Source of the DNA: Dyadobacter jejuensis
GTDB taxonomy: Bacteria > Bacteroidota > Bacteroidia > Cytophagales > Spirosomataceae
DNA length: 64,000 bases
Assembly: GCF_003149085.1 (NCBI RefSeq)
Contig: NZ_QGDT01000001.1
Location: forward strand, 186,001 to 250,000
Reading direction: 5' to 3'
The notes beneath the pieces were generated by a model. The model saw nothing but the letters and a program-made list of their open reading frames with translations. It was not told where the DNA came from and ran no database searches. Positions 9,717 to 21,298 of the stretch are shown piece after piece. Positions within the stretch are counted from its first letter, which is position 1; each line of letters starts with the position of its first letter. Both the position numbers and the translations under genes were made by a program.

Positions 9717-11996
9717 CTAATTGATTTTGACGAAATGTGCTACCCGCGTCTGTCCCGTCTTGTAGCTAAGCTGCAAGGTATAATGGTCTTCGGGTAAGGC
9801 GCTGAGGTCGATACTGGATTCAGAGCCTACCGCCGGAGCGAGTACCTTTTGTCCTTTTTTATTGTAAATAATAATGCTTTGCAATTCCGACGACTGCTGG
9901 TCATTGATTTGTAGGTAGCCGGTGGTGGGATTAGGATATATGGCGAAGGTGGGGCTATTGAGGACTTTTACCGATACCAGTCGGCTGTAGGCATAGCTCC
10001 CATCCAGGTCCAGCATCTTTAGGCGATAGAGGTTTTCGCCCATAGCGGCTTTGAAGTCTGTAAAATGATAGTTGTTGGTTTGGTCGCTGGCATCACCTTG
10101 GGTCAGGACTGTTCCTATTTTATTCCATTGTTTTGAGGTTTCCATGCGTTCGATCTCAAACCGGTCGCTGTGAATCTCCTCGGTGGTCTGCCATGATAAT
10201 AGAACCTGTCCCTGCTCTTCCTTTCCTGCGAACGCGATGAGGGTTACCGGCAGTGCCGCCTGGGACACATTTAGCGTATATGCCATCTCTTGTTGTGGAC
10301 AGCCACTGCGGTTTATTTCGGCTGTATAGGTATAGGTGCCATCTTGAGCGGGGGAGGTCAGCTGGACCGTAGTTCCCGTAGCATTGCTGAGGTTGGTGCC
10401 TTTCCAGTTGATATATACCCGATCGCACTCTTCGCCCTGGCAGTTTGCGGAAAGCGTGAGTGCTTCGCCAGGTTTGGCTAGCATGGTACTTGCCGGAGCG
10501 GACATTACAAAGGTACAAGGTAGGTAGGCCTCTTCGTTCCAGATGTTTTCCCAATATCCTTCATCTTGCATCTTTATCGAAACGGGCTGTTGGTCACTGG
10601 TCGACCAGGAATTCCCTCCTTGAGTTTTCCAATTCTCAAATAAATATTGATCTAAAAATACATTAGGGAACAAATTGGTTTCTATGGCAGGCTTTCTGGC
10701 TGGTGGAGTGAAAGGCTGGCTAATGTACTTGGCTTTGCTGGTGGCCAGGGCTGGTGCTACCATACTGATCTGCGGATCGTGAAAGTGCATGGCCAAGTGA
10801 ACGTAGTCGACTCCATGCTCAAAGGCCCTGTGTATCCACTCGGTGGCTAGCTGTGGTTCTAGATTTTGTTCCCCACTGCGCTCCCCAAGGTCGGTGGGGT
10901 CGAACTCTATCGCTGCAATTTTATTGGGATCTGAGCCTTTTAATACGTCTATGGCCGCAATTTTGCGCCAAATATCGTACTGATCCCCTCCATCGGAGGA
11001 GTACACCCCATCCGAAAGTTCTAATGCCAAGGGTACCGAGCTGGTATGCATATGTCGCACATTGCCTTGCCCTCCCCCTAGGTCCGAAATAAAATAGAGT
11101 ACCTGTATATTATTATCGTGGCTTTTGACCAGCTTATAAAAGTCCTTAAACAAGGTAAGGAGCCCCCAGGAGGCAAAGCGATGGAAGTCGCGACCGATGT
11201 CGCTGTTCCAATTGGCATCGGCGGGCTGTGGTGCGGTGTCAAGGTTATAGGAATTTGATCCCCAAGTAACTATTTCTTGATTAGGGAATCTTCTTTTTAG
11301 AAAATTGCTTCTCCAGGAGTTTGTAGCCTCTGTGTCGTACAAACCTACATAATTGACATTATTGATGTAAACATTTGGGGCCAAATACTCTTCCGAAGCA
11401 CTATTGCCCATTTGCACATACAGGAGCTTGTCATAATAGGGCTTTATATGGTTCAGCACGTCATTTACAAACGCCAAATACCGGGATTTGGCATTTTCAC
11501 CGTATAGGGAAGGACAAGTGTAGGCAATATTTTGTTGTACCAATACGCCTTTTACCGTCTTGGCCACTTCATTCTGCGATAAGTAGCTATCCGTCCAGTA
11601 TCCTGGACGTTGATAAGGAAACAATAGGGCAAATTTCATCCCTGGCTTTAAATTAATGATGGCTTCCGCTGCCTTAGCGATTTTCTCTCCATAATAAGTG
11701 CCCGAGGTGGGTTCATATTGATTCCATTCGATATGCAGGCGAATACAGGTTACGGAGGCATCTTGACCGTTGAAGCTGAGGTTGGTAAACTTTTGGATAT
11801 AAGTCCATTGGTCGGCATTAATACCATTGGCAGCTGACCGGTCGAATCCGTATCCCGTCGTGTTGAGGATAATCTCCCTTTGGGCCATGGCACAGGTGAC
11901 CGATCCCAAAAAAGCAAGGGTCAGAAGGCACAAAACCCTCCCTCCGTCGTAGATAACGCCCTTCAGGCGCTCTACGGCATAAAATAAAATTGGCAT
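9717..11996 (-). CDS. Secreted glycoside-hydrolase-like protein with type IX secretion tail
   Basis: The 759-residue exported protein has an N-terminal hydrophobic segment (VLCLLTLAFLGSVTCAMA, near 20-38). The next 430 residues look like a TIM-barrel glycosidase-type fold: CIRLHIEWNQYEP, then LLYVQMGNSASEEYLAP (candidate acid/base Glu) and AAIEFDPTDLGERSG (candidate nucleophile Glu). An Ig-like segment follows, then the T9SS type A tail (ENLYRLKMLDLDGSYAYS, FAIYPNPTTGYLQI, final VKIN). Membership of clan GH-A is inferred from the shape of these motifs, and I cannot name a family or substrate. There is no SusC/SusD pair next to it. The start could lie slightly downstream, since the N-region before the hydrophobic core is long. 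Confidence 0.7.
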   Translation of the reverse strand: MPILFYAVERLKGVIYDGGRVLCLLTLAFLGSVTCAMAQREIILNTTGYGFDRSAANGINADQWTYIQKFTNLSFNGQDASVTCIRLHIEWNQYEPTSGTYYGEKIAKAAEAIINLKPGMKFALLFPYQRPGYWTDSYLSQNEVAKTVKGVLVQQNIAYTCPSLYGENAKSRYLAFVNDVLNHIKPYYDKLLYVQMGNSASEEYLAPNVYINNVNYVGLYDTEATNSWRSNFLKRRFPNQEIVTWGSNSYNLDTAPQPADANWNSDIGRDFHRFASWGLLTLFKDFYKLVKSHDNNIQVLYFISDLGGGQGNVRHMHTSSVPLALELSDGVYSSDGGDQYDIWRKIAAIDVLKGSDPNKIAAIEFDPTDLGERSGEQNLEPQLATEWIHRAFEHGVDYVHLAMHFHDPQISMVAPALATSKAKYISQPFTPPARKPAIETNLFPNVFLDQYLFENWKTQGGNSWSTSDQQPVSIKMQDEGYWENIWNEEAYLPCTFVMSAPASTMLAKPGEALTLSANCQGEECDRVYINWKGTNLSNATGTTVQLTSPAQDGTYTYTAEINRSGCPQQEMAYTLNVSQAALPVTLIAFAGKEEQGQVLLSWQTTEEIHSDRFEIERMETSKQWNKIGTVLTQGDASDQTNNYHFTDFKAAMGENLYRLKMLDLDGSYAYSRLVSVKVLNSPTFAIYPNPTTGYLQINDQQSSELQSIIIYNKKGQKVLAPAVGSESSIDLSALPEDHYTLQLSYKTGQTRVAHFVKIN

Positions 11997-12273
11997 AAGA
12001 AATTGAGTCTTTAAATTATCTGGGCTATTTGTAACTAATATTTTCTATTTCAGGGGCTTATTTATTAGATAATGAGGAGGAGGGGTTCGAATTTGTTTGC
12101 TAATATTCCTCAAACATATAAAGGAAATTCGACAATGAAAATTAAAATTTCAAAAAAAATGTAGAAGAATAATTCAGTTTGGATGGGCCAGCCTGCGACA
12201 GGAAATTCATAAATTGAGGATTGGGAGCGATTAAAAGTGCTTTGCTATTCACTTGTATCTCAGGGTATCACAA

Positions 12274-12301
12274 AAAAAGCGGCCAGATTTGGCCGCTTTT
12301 T
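12274..12301 (-). terminator. Terminator of ettA
   Basis: AAAAAGCGGCCA and TGGCCGCTTTTT form a 12-bp perfect stem around a 4-base loop. On the - strand it ends in a run of seven T. It lies 60 bases after the ettA stop. The rest of the 11997-12360 gap is AT-rich, and nothing else was recognised in it. Confidence 0.85.
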
Positions 12302-12360
12302 GACTTGTTATTGCAATATTTGTAGTTTTTATTTAAATATGTATTAGAACAAATTCGGTA

Positions 12361-14028
<1,668 letters not shown>

Positions 14029-14097
14029 TTTTTAGTTAATTTGTGCGTAACAAATATCGTTATATATTCCCTACACTTAGCAGATAAAATTGAAATA

Positions 14098-15375
14098 ATG
14101 GAAAATGCCACGTTGAATGATGAATACGGCTATGTCAAAGACAGCAAAGTATTTTTAAAAGGTTATCTGGAATTTCCAGACAGGCAAATTGGAGAAGTTA
14201 AAAGAACCGAACAAGAGGCGATCGATTATTTTAAGAATCGTTTCAATATCGTGCTCAACAAGGTGGAACAACTCGAGAAGGAGATAGATGAGGCCCAGAA
14301 CAAGGGCTCCTATCTGACTAAGTTGATTCAACTGCAGCGCAAGCTGGTTACTTTCGACGCACTGGGGGATTTTATCCCTTTGCTGCGCAGATTGGAAGAG
14401 AAAGAGGAGTATCTAAAGAGTTTGATTGGCGTAAACCAAACTAAAAACTTGGAGATCAAAAGGGCGCTAATCGAGGACGTGAAAGTGGCGGCAGCCATAG
14501 AAGACTATGCTGTAGCCACCGAGCAAATTCAGGAAATAAAAGCCAAATGGATCCGTACGGGCCCCGTAGAAAAAGAGTCCCAGGAGGAAGTTGAAGCTAC
14601 TTTTCAGGAGATCCTGGATCAATTTTTTCAACGCAGACGGGATTATTTCGATGAGCAAAACAGGATTAATCAAGAGCGAATCGATCAATATGAGGCCTTG
14701 ATCAAAATCACCAAGACCTTGAGCTATGCCAAGGATATGGATGAGGCCTATCAGAAAGCCAGGGAAGTACGTACTGCCTGGAACAATGTTGGGGAGGTCC
14801 CTCCCAAAAGATTCTTTAAGGTCAATAAGGCCTACCGTCACTTCCTGAAACTATTTTATGATAAGTACAACTTGGCCAAGGGCATAGAGCCCAAAGTACG
14901 GGTAGACCCTCGCACTGTGGAGCAGCAAAAGCTACTTCAGCAGGCCGAGCAACTGTTGCGCCAGCCCAATATTGCCGCCGCTGCCGCCGAGGCTAAGGTA
15001 CTTCTCAGCAAATGGAAGGAAATAAAAATTCCTTATAAGTTGGTAGATAAGGAAGTAGCCGATCGGTTTAGAATGGTTTGTGACAAGATATTTGAGCTGA
15101 GCTATCTGGCCCGGGTGATCAGCCGGAAATACCCTGCCTTCGAGCTGAAAAGCCAGGAAGAGCAGCTGCGCACCAAGCACCGGGAGCTGGAATGGCTCGC
15201 CAAAAGGGAAAAAAGTGATTTGGAATTCGCTATTCTAGAATTCGAAAGGACTTCTACCGGCAATATCGATATTGACAAACCGGCCATGGGGCGTATCAAT
15301 ATTCAGAAGCGTAAGGTCGCAATGAAAGAAAGAATCTTATCGGAGTTCGAAAGAAAACTTAAGTCGCTGAGCTAA
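14098..15375 (+). CDS. DUF349 domain-containing protein
   Basis: This highly charged, mostly helical protein of about 425 residues carries repeated DUF349 units (IKAKWIRTGPVEKES near 165, VRTAWNNVGEVPPKRF near 225, a weaker one near 315). The family is widespread in Bacteroidota and its biochemical role is not established. The ATG at 14098 is preferred to the upstream TTG at 14041, which would add 19 residues without family similarity. It is divergent from ettA. Its TAA stop overlaps the TAG stop of the convergent lacI gene by two bases. Confidence 0.8.
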   Translation: MENATLNDEYGYVKDSKVFLKGYLEFPDRQIGEVKRTEQEAIDYFKNRFNIVLNKVEQLEKEIDEAQNKGSYLTKLIQLQRKLVTFDALGDFIPLLRRLEEKEEYLKSLIGVNQTKNLEIKRALIEDVKVAAAIEDYAVATEQIQEIKAKWIRTGPVEKESQEEVEATFQEILDQFFQRRRDYFDEQNRINQERIDQYEALIKITKTLSYAKDMDEAYQKAREVRTAWNNVGEVPPKRFFKVNKAYRHFLKLFYDKYNLAKGIEPKVRVDPRTVEQQKLLQQAEQLLRQPNIAAAAAEAKVLLSKWKEIKIPYKLVDKEVADRFRMVCDKIFELSYLARVISRKYPAFELKSQEEQLRTKHRELEWLAKREKSDLEFAILEFERTSTGNIDIDKPAMGRINIQKRKVAMKERILSEFERKLKSLS

Positions 15376-16397
15376 GATTTTCTTAGTGAGGATCCTTGTA
15401 TAAGTAAATTGGAAGGCAATACCCTGGTTTCAAAAACGACCGGGGTATTGTTGCTTTCAATCAGATCGAGCAATAAGGTGGTGGCCTGCTGGCCCATGGC
15501 AAAAGAGGGCTGGGTTACGGAGGTAACCGGCGGGTCCATTAGCATGGACATGGCCAAGTCGCAGAAACCCACCACAGCCACATCGTCGGGCATGCGATAA
15601 CCCAGCTGGCGTAAGGCCAGATGTATCCCCATCGTAATACGCTCACTGGCGCCAAATATGGCGTCGGGTCGGTCGCGCATGGCCATCAGTTGATAGGTCC
15701 GCTCGGTGCCTCCCGCCTGGGTGATCTCCGTATGCAACATCCACTCGTCTCTAATTTCTAATTTATATTTTCGGAGTGCATCCAAATACCCTTCCAGCCG
15801 GTTGCGGCTTATAGATACTTGTTTGGGGCCGGCGATATGCGCAATGCGCTTGCATCCTTGCGCAATAAGATGTTCGGTAGCTTCGAAGGAACCCTTATAA
15901 TCGTCGACCTGCACCTTATGACTCGCCATGAGCTCGTTGACCCGGTCGAAATAGACGACCGGAATGCCTTGCTCCTGTAGGTCATTGAAATGATCCACAT
16001 GCTCCGACTGGCTCGAAATGGCTACTACCAGGCCATCGACCCGGCGCAAGGCCAGGTGACGGGTAACGGCCAACTCCCGCTCTAGCAGCTCGTGGCTCTG
16101 GTAGATCATCGTATGGTAGCCCCGGCTATAGGAAATATCCTCGACGCCCCCTATCACCGACGAGTAGAACCGGTTGGCAATATCGGGTACGATCACCCCG
16201 ATCGTCTGGGTTTTATTCTTGAGCAGGCTTAAGGCTATGGGGTTGGGGGCATAATGCAACTGCTCGGCCAATTCCAGCACTCTTTTCTTTGTTTCGGTAC
16301 TTATTTCGGAACTATCGCGTAGGGCCCGTGAGACCGTCGATTTCGATACGTTCAGGAGTTTAGCAATTTCTTTGATCGTGACTGTGGGTCTTTTCAT
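15372..16397 (-). CDS. LacI family transcriptional regulator
   Basis: The helix-turn-helix is TIKEIAKLLNVSKSTVSRAL at the N-terminus, followed by the hinge LAEQLHYAPNPIA and a periplasmic-binding-protein-like effector domain (TIGVIVPDIANRFYSSVI, GVVPVV-type strands, DAIFGASERITMG). It binds operator DNA as a dimer and responds to a sugar-like ligand. I chose the ATG at 16397, since the frame extension to a TTG at 16421 adds eight unlikely residues. The gene is divergent from the sigma factor and hexuronate genes, which makes it the obvious candidate regulator of that pathway. Confidence 0.92.
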   Translation of the reverse strand: MKRPTVTIKEIAKLLNVSKSTVSRALRDSSEISTETKKRVLELAEQLHYAPNPIALSLLKNKTQTIGVIVPDIANRFYSSVIGGVEDISYSRGYHTMIYQSHELLERELAVTRHLALRRVDGLVVAISSQSEHVDHFNDLQEQGIPVVYFDRVNELMASHKVQVDDYKGSFEATEHLIAQGCKRIAHIAGPKQVSISRNRLEGYLDALRKYKLEIRDEWMLHTEITQAGGTERTYQLMAMRDRPDAIFGASERITMGIHLALRQLGYRMPDDVAVVGFCDLAMSMLMDPPVTSVTQPSFAMGQQATTLLLDLIESNNTPVVFETRVLPSNLLIQGSSLRKS

Positions 16398-16511
16398 AGG
16401 GTTAATATTGGAATAGTCCAATGGTTATATTCGCTCTGGAAATGTGAACAATTTAAACTTGTTGCAAAAATAGTGATTTGGAAGTCATTGTCCCGGAATT
16501 ATTCGCTCATT

Positions 16512-16536
16512 GGGAACGGTTCCGGGAACGGTTGCG
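16512..16536. promoter_or_regulatory. Candidate tandem LacI-type operator
   Basis: GGGAACGGTT occurs twice, at 16512-16521 and 16524-16533. The first copy extends to the palindrome GGAACGGTTCC (16513-16523). It lies 115 bases upstream of the lacI start and 143 bases upstream of the sigma factor start. The shape resembles LacI/GalR operators, but binding is inferred. Confidence 0.45.
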
Positions 16537-16678
16537 TAAAATTATTGATTTTTTTCAAGATTTATTTTTGCATTACACCGAAAACTGTCCTAAACTAGGT
16601 AAAAGATTGAAAAAGTCAATCTAAGGCCGATACTCATTTTTCCTGGTAATTTTCTATTATTAACCTATATTGATATTT

Positions 16679-17290
16679 ATGGAAGCGAATACTTTTACCC
16701 CCGCGATGATCCCCGGAGCAGGGCAAAAAAATGCCCTGGAAAGTCTATTTGGCCGGGTAGTCAAAAAAGGAGATTACTATGCTTTTAGAGAGCTGTTTAC
16801 CAACCATTATCGCTATCTGTGCAACTACGCCATGCGGGTAGTTGAGACCAGGGAAATTGCCGAGGAAGTGGTAGCCGATGTATTCGTGAAGCTATGGAAG
16901 AATAGGGAGCAGATAGAAGTGCATACCTCCTTTCAGGCCTATATCTATAGGGCGGTACGGAATCAGGCCTTGGACTACTTAAAACTAAAAATGCACCGGC
17001 AATACGAGAAGGAATCCTTGGATTCTATCCAATGGAGTATGTCCCATGCCGATCATTTTTCGCCCATGGACGAGCTGGCCTTTAATGAGACCTATAATCA
17101 TATTGAGCGTTGTATTCAGGCCTTGCCCTGCCAATGTCAGGTCATCTTTCGGCTGAGCCGGGAGGAGGGCCTACGCTATAAAGACATTGCTGAGAAGCTC
17201 AATATCTCGGTAAAAACCGTAGAGACACAGATGAGCCGGGCCCTGAAAGTACTTCGGGAGCGGGTGCCAGCACATCGGCTAGTGGCTTGA
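16679..17290 (+). CDS. RNA polymerase ECF sigma factor
   Basis: The protein of about 203 residues has region 2 (FRELFTNHYRYLCNYAMRVV, EIAEEVVADVFVKLWKNR) and region 4 (LPCQCQVIFRLSREEGLRYK, DIAEKLNISVKTVETQMSRA), the layout of Bacteroidota ECF factors. The ATG at 16679 was chosen over the TTG at 16670. These factors usually sit next to a FecR-type anti-sigma and a TonB receptor, but here the next gene is uxuA, so this one is an orphan. A link to uronate use is inferred from position only. Confidence 0.9.
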   Translation: MEANTFTPAMIPGAGQKNALESLFGRVVKKGDYYAFRELFTNHYRYLCNYAMRVVETREIAEEVVADVFVKLWKNREQIEVHTSFQAYIYRAVRNQALDYLKLKMHRQYEKESLDSIQWSMSHADHFSPMDELAFNETYNHIERCIQALPCQCQVIFRLSREEGLRYKDIAEKLNISVKTVETQMSRALKVLRERVPAHRLVA

Positions 17291-17392
17291 GTAGCATGGA
17301 TTTGTGGGTATAGTGCCTGTGCATCATAAATATTAGAATAATAATTTTAAAATAGTGGTAGCCCAATTGACTGGGATGGCCTTATAATAGAT

Positions 17393-18580
17393 ATGTCATT
17401 AGAACAAACTTGGCGGTGGTTTGGACCTTCCGACCCCGTCTCTCTCGCCGATGTGCGCCAAGCAGGCGCTACAGGAGTCGTTTCGGCCTTACACCATATC
17501 CCCAATGGGCAGGTATGGGAAGTCGACGAAATCATGAAACGCAAAAACCTCATCGAAGCCGCTGGCCTCAGCTGGTCGGTGGTAGAGAGTATTCCGGTAC
17601 ACGAGTCCATCAAAACACGTACGGGGGATTATCAGGTCTATATCGATCGCTACAAACAGTCGCTGATCAACTTGGGCAAGTGTGGTATCGATACGGTTTG
17701 TTACAATTTTATGCCCATCCTCGACTGGACCCGCACCGATCTGGACGCGCCCATGAAGGATGGTTCGACGGGGCTACGCTTCGATGCTACCCAGTTCGAA
17801 GCCTTCGATCTGTATTTGCTCAAACGTCCTGAGGCGCAGACCCTCTATAGCGATGCCCAAAAAGAAAAGGCAGCAAAATGGCTGGAAGCGGCTTCCGAAG
17901 ACGATATACATAAGCTTATCCGCAACATTATTGCCGGCTTGCCAGGCTCCGAAGAAAGTTTCGGTATCGAATCATTCAGGGAAGTGTTGCTAACATATAA
18001 GCATGTGGGCGATTTGGAACTGCGCACGCATCTCTATCAATTCGTGCAGGCCATAGGGCCTGTGGCCGTAGAAGCGGGCATCAACCTGGCTATTCACCCC
18101 GACGACCCCCCTTATCCCATTTTGGGACTTCCAAGGGTGGTAAGTACCGAACAGGATGCTAAAATGTTGTTGCAAGCCTACGATCACCGCAATAATGGCC
18201 TCTGCTTTTGTACGGGCTCCTACGGGGTACGGCCCGACAACGACCTGAGTGGCATGGTGAGCCGTATGGGCGATCGTATCCATTTTATCCATTTGCGGGC
18301 CACCCACCGCGAGGCCGACGGAAGCTTCTACGAAGCCGATCACCTCGATGGGGATGTGGACATGTATGGGGTGATGAAGGAGCTGGTCCTAGAGCAACGG
18401 CGCAGGCAGGCCGAGGGGCGTTCCGACATCAGGATGCCACTTCGCCCCGACCATGGCCACCGCATGCTCGACGACCTGTCGGCTACCAAGCGCACCAATC
18501 CAGGCTATACCGCCATAGGAAGGCTCCGTGGCCTAGCCGAACTCCGAGGTTTGGAATTCGGAATTCGGAAAAGTCTTTAA
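17393..18580 (+). CDS. uxuA: Mannonate dehydratase
   Basis: It dehydrates D-mannonate to 2-keto-3-deoxygluconate (KDG). The 395-residue TIM-barrel protein matches UxuA throughout: [65 protein letters not shown] and [10 protein letters not shown], which carry the His, Asp and Cys metal ligands. It heads a run of four uronate genes with short gaps. The end of the coding sequence contains a small tandem GGAATTC repeat. Confidence 0.95.
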   Translation: MSLEQTWRWFGPSDPVSLADVRQAGATGVVSALHHIPNGQVWEVDEIMKRKNLIEAAGLSWSVVESIPVHESIKTRTGDYQVYIDRYKQSLINLGKCGIDTVCYNFMPILDWTRTDLDAPMKDGSTGLRFDATQFEAFDLYLLKRPEAQTLYSDAQKEKAAKWLEAASEDDIHKLIRNIIAGLPGSEESFGIESFREVLLTYKHVGDLELRTHLYQFVQAIGPVAVEAGINLAIHPDDPPYPILGLPRVVSTEQDAKMLLQAYDHRNNGLCFCTGSYGVRPDNDLSGMVSRMGDRIHFIHLRATHREADGSFYEADHLDGDVDMYGVMKELVLEQRRRQAEGRSDIRMPLRPDHGHRMLDDLSATKRTNPGYTAIGRLRGLAELRGLEFGIRKSL

Positions 18581-18635
18581 TCAATATCACCCGCACCCAT
18601 CTGGATGGCCAGGTGGGCGCCCAAATGCCAAAAAA

Positions 18636-20066
18636 ATGAGTACAGTTTCTCCTTCTACCGTTCAGAAAACTTTTATTGACGACAATTTTTTGCTTAAAAC
18701 AGAGGCCGCCAAGGAGCTCTATCATGACTATGCGAAAGATATGCCCATTATCGATTACCATTGTCACCTGCCTCCCGATGAAATAGCCCAAGACAAACAG
18801 TTCGACAATATAACTCAGATTTGGCTTTATGGCGACCACTACAAATGGAGAGCCATGCGTGCGAATGGAGTGGACGAGCGCTATGCCACCGGCAATGCCA
18901 GCGACTGGGAGAAGTTTGAACAATGGGCCGCTACCGTTCCTTATACCATGCGAAACCCTCTGTATCACTGGACCCATTTGGAGTTGCTGAGGTATTTCGA
19001 CGTCGATATCCTGTTGAATAAGGATACCGCCCGGGAAATCTACGAAACCTGCTCTGAGCAGTTGAAGCGCCCCGAATACAGTGTGCGTGGATTGCTCAAA
19101 AAGATGAACGTAAAGGTGATCTGTACCACCGACGACCCCATCGATAGCCTGGCATACCACCAGCGCATAGCCGAAAGTGGCTTTGGTATCGACGTATTTC
19201 CTACTTTCCGCCCCGATAAGGCCATGTTGCTGATCGACACGCCCGAGCAGTTTAAGGAATATTTATCCAAACTGTCGGCCTTAACTTCCGGGGAGTCTAT
19301 CCATTCCTATGCAGCTCTGTTAGCAGCGCTCGAAAAGCGCCACGACTTCTTTGCCTCCATGGGAGGGAAGCTGTCCGATCATGGGCTGTCCCATATCTAT
19401 GCCTCACTGGATAGAGCCGCCGCCGACAGGGCCTTCGCTAAGGCTGTAGCAGGGGAATGCCCCTCGGAGTCGGATAGCCTGGCATTTAAGTCGGTGCTAT
19501 TGCACGACCTGGCCAAGCTCGACCATGCCAAAGGCTGGACTCAGCAGTTCCATTTGGGAGCCCTTAGAAATAATAACAGCAGGGCCCTTCGCGAATTGGG
19601 CCCCGATACTGGCTGGGATTCCATCGGCGATTATAGCCAAGCCGAAGCGTTGTCGTCTTTCTTGAATACCCTGGATTCTACCAACCAGCTGGCAAAAACG
19701 ATACTATATAACCTCAATCCGGCCGATAACGAGGTGTTGGCCACCATGACTGGCAATTATAACGATGGGACCATCGCAGGCAAAATGCAGTTTGGCTCAG
19801 GATGGTGGTTCCTCGATCAGAAAGACGGAATGGAAAAACAAATCAATGCCTTGTCGAATATGGGACTATTAAGCCGATTTGTGGGGATGCTCACCGATTC
19901 TCGAAGCTTTTTGTCCTATCCCCGGCATGAGTATTTCCGCCGGATTCTCTGTAACCTCATTGGAAATGATATAGAAAATGGAGAATTACCCAACGATATA
20001 CCTTGGTTGGGCAAAATAGTATCCGACATCTCCTACAATAATGCGAAGGGGTATTTTGGATTCTAA
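18636..20066 (+). CDS. uxaC: Glucuronate (uronate) isomerase
   Basis: This 476-residue amidohydrolase-fold enzyme isomerises D-glucuronate to D-fructuronate, or D-galacturonate to D-tagaturonate. Seen motifs: PIIDYHCHLPPDEIA with the HxH metal pair, QIWLYGDHYKWRAMR, KVICTTDDPIDSL, QFHLGALRNNN and GSGWWFLDQKDGME. It begins 55 bases after uxuA and is probably co-transcribed. Confidence 0.95.
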   Translation: MSTVSPSTVQKTFIDDNFLLKTEAAKELYHDYAKDMPIIDYHCHLPPDEIAQDKQFDNITQIWLYGDHYKWRAMRANGVDERYATGNASDWEKFEQWAATVPYTMRNPLYHWTHLELLRYFDVDILLNKDTAREIYETCSEQLKRPEYSVRGLLKKMNVKVICTTDDPIDSLAYHQRIAESGFGIDVFPTFRPDKAMLLIDTPEQFKEYLSKLSALTSGESIHSYAALLAALEKRHDFFASMGGKLSDHGLSHIYASLDRAAADRAFAKAVAGECPSESDSLAFKSVLLHDLAKLDHAKGWTQQFHLGALRNNNSRALRELGPDTGWDSIGDYSQAEALSSFLNTLDSTNQLAKTILYNLNPADNEVLATMTGNYNDGTIAGKMQFGSGWWFLDQKDGMEKQINALSNMGLLSRFVGMLTDSRSFLSYPRHEYFRRILCNLIGNDIENGELPNDIPWLGKIVSDISYNNAKGYFGF

Positions 20067-20106
20067 AATAGAAAAATCATAGCTCTTAAATTAAAAAAAA
20101 TTAAAA

Positions 20107-20138
20107 TGGCCCTCTACTCAGTGTTTTGGGCTATTTTT
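20107..20138 (+). terminator. Weak terminator-like hairpin after uxaC
   Basis: TGGCCC pairs with GGGCTA (one G-T pair) across a 15-base loop, followed by five T. The same T-run contains TATTTTTG (20132-20139), a possible -7 element for kdgK, so the site may end or restart transcription. Both readings are tentative. Confidence 0.3.
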
Positions 20139-20228
20139 GTTTTGAATATTTTGATTTTTTAAGTTAAAAAATTTTTCCAACGTCTGTCACCTCGGCTTTG
20201 GCTGGGGACGGGCAGATAAAAAAAACAT

Positions 20229-21224
20229 ATGGCAGATTTTATTTCCTTCGGAGAAGTTCTAATGCGTCTTTCTACCCCGGGCTTTTCTCGGTTCGAACAA
20301 GCGCGACAGTTTGAGGTGACTTATGCTGGTGGAGAGGCCAATGTCTCTACCGCCTTAGCCTATTGGGGGCACAAAACGGCACATGTAACCCGTTTCCCTG
20401 ATTCGCCTATCGGTAGAGCGGCAAGCCAGTACCTACGTGGCCATGGCCAGGATACCTCCCATATCCTGTATGGAGGGTCCCGCATGGCGGTGTATTTCCT
20501 AGAGACCGGTGCTGCCTTGCGCGGTAGCCAGATCGTCTACGACCGGGCCAATTCGTCGCTGGCCGAAATATCCCCGGAAGATGTAAACTGGGAAGAGATC
20601 CTAAAAGATGCCAAGTGGTTTCACTGGGCGGGTATTACCCCGGCCCTTTCCCAAGGGGCCGCCGACACGCTCCTAGCGGGTATTAAGGTGGCTAGGAAAT
20701 ATGGACTCACCGTTTCGGGTGATATATTCTATAGGGCCAACCTATGGAAATATGGCAAGAAACCCTCCGACGTCCTCCCCGAACTCACTGCTGGTACCGA
20801 TGTGGTGATTGCCAACGAAATAAATATTCGGGAGATTTTTGGCATAGCCTGTACCGATTTTATCGACGGCAGCCAGAAGTTACAAAAGGCCTTTCCTCAG
20901 GTGAAAATGGTGGTCGATACCAAGCGTACGTCGATTTCTGCATCGCATAACCTGTTGCGGGCCATCATGTGGAATGGTACCACCTTGCTCGAGACGGCCG
21001 ATATAGATATCAACCCCATCGTAGACCGTGTGGGAGGTGGCGATTCCTTTATCGCAGGGCTTATCCACGGACTCATCCGTTTCGACGACCCCCAGAAGGC
21101 CCTGGAATATGGCGTGGCCGCTTCAGCCTTGAAACATACCATAGAAGGCGACGCCTTGATTTCGACAGAAGCCGAAGTGGAAGCCATCAGGCAGGGAGAG
21201 ACCTCCGGTCGTATCAAGAGATAA
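20229..21224 (+). CDS. kdgK: 2-Keto-3-deoxygluconate kinase (PfkB/ribokinase family)
   Basis: It phosphorylates KDG to KDPG. The 331-residue PfkB-family protein begins DFISFGEVLMRLSTPG, has the substrate-binding GGEANVSTALAYWG, and carries the anion-hole and catalytic Asp motif VDRVGGGDSFIAGLIHGLI near its end. Its position between uxuA/uxaC and eda decides the substrate, since PfkB members are otherwise hard to separate. Confidence 0.9.
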   Translation: MADFISFGEVLMRLSTPGFSRFEQARQFEVTYAGGEANVSTALAYWGHKTAHVTRFPDSPIGRAASQYLRGHGQDTSHILYGGSRMAVYFLETGAALRGSQIVYDRANSSLAEISPEDVNWEEILKDAKWFHWAGITPALSQGAADTLLAGIKVARKYGLTVSGDIFYRANLWKYGKKPSDVLPELTAGTDVVIANEINIREIFGIACTDFIDGSQKLQKAFPQVKMVVDTKRTSISASHNLLRAIMWNGTTLLETADIDINPIVDRVGGGDSFIAGLIHGLIRFDDPQKALEYGVAASALKHTIEGDALISTEAEVEAIRQGETSGRIKR

Positions 21225-21253
21225 GGTTAAAAATTCACTCATTCATCTAGGCG

Positions 21254-21276
21254 AAGAGGCCTGTTATTGGCCTCTT
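21254..21276 (+). terminator. Hairpin between kdgK and eda
   Basis: AAGAGGCC pairs with GGCCTCTT across a 7-base loop, with only three T after it. It may attenuate read-through or protect the transcript rather than stop it. Confidence 0.4.
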
Positions 21277-21298
21277 TGACAGAAAAACCGATCCAAAT

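Noticed and set aside
12080..12110. tRNA-like GGTTCGAATTT sequence
   Set aside because: No cloverleaf can be drawn in the AT-rich flanks.
18548..18570. Tandem GGAATTC repeat at the end of uxuA
   Set aside because: Only two short copies in coding sequence; no sign of an insertion.
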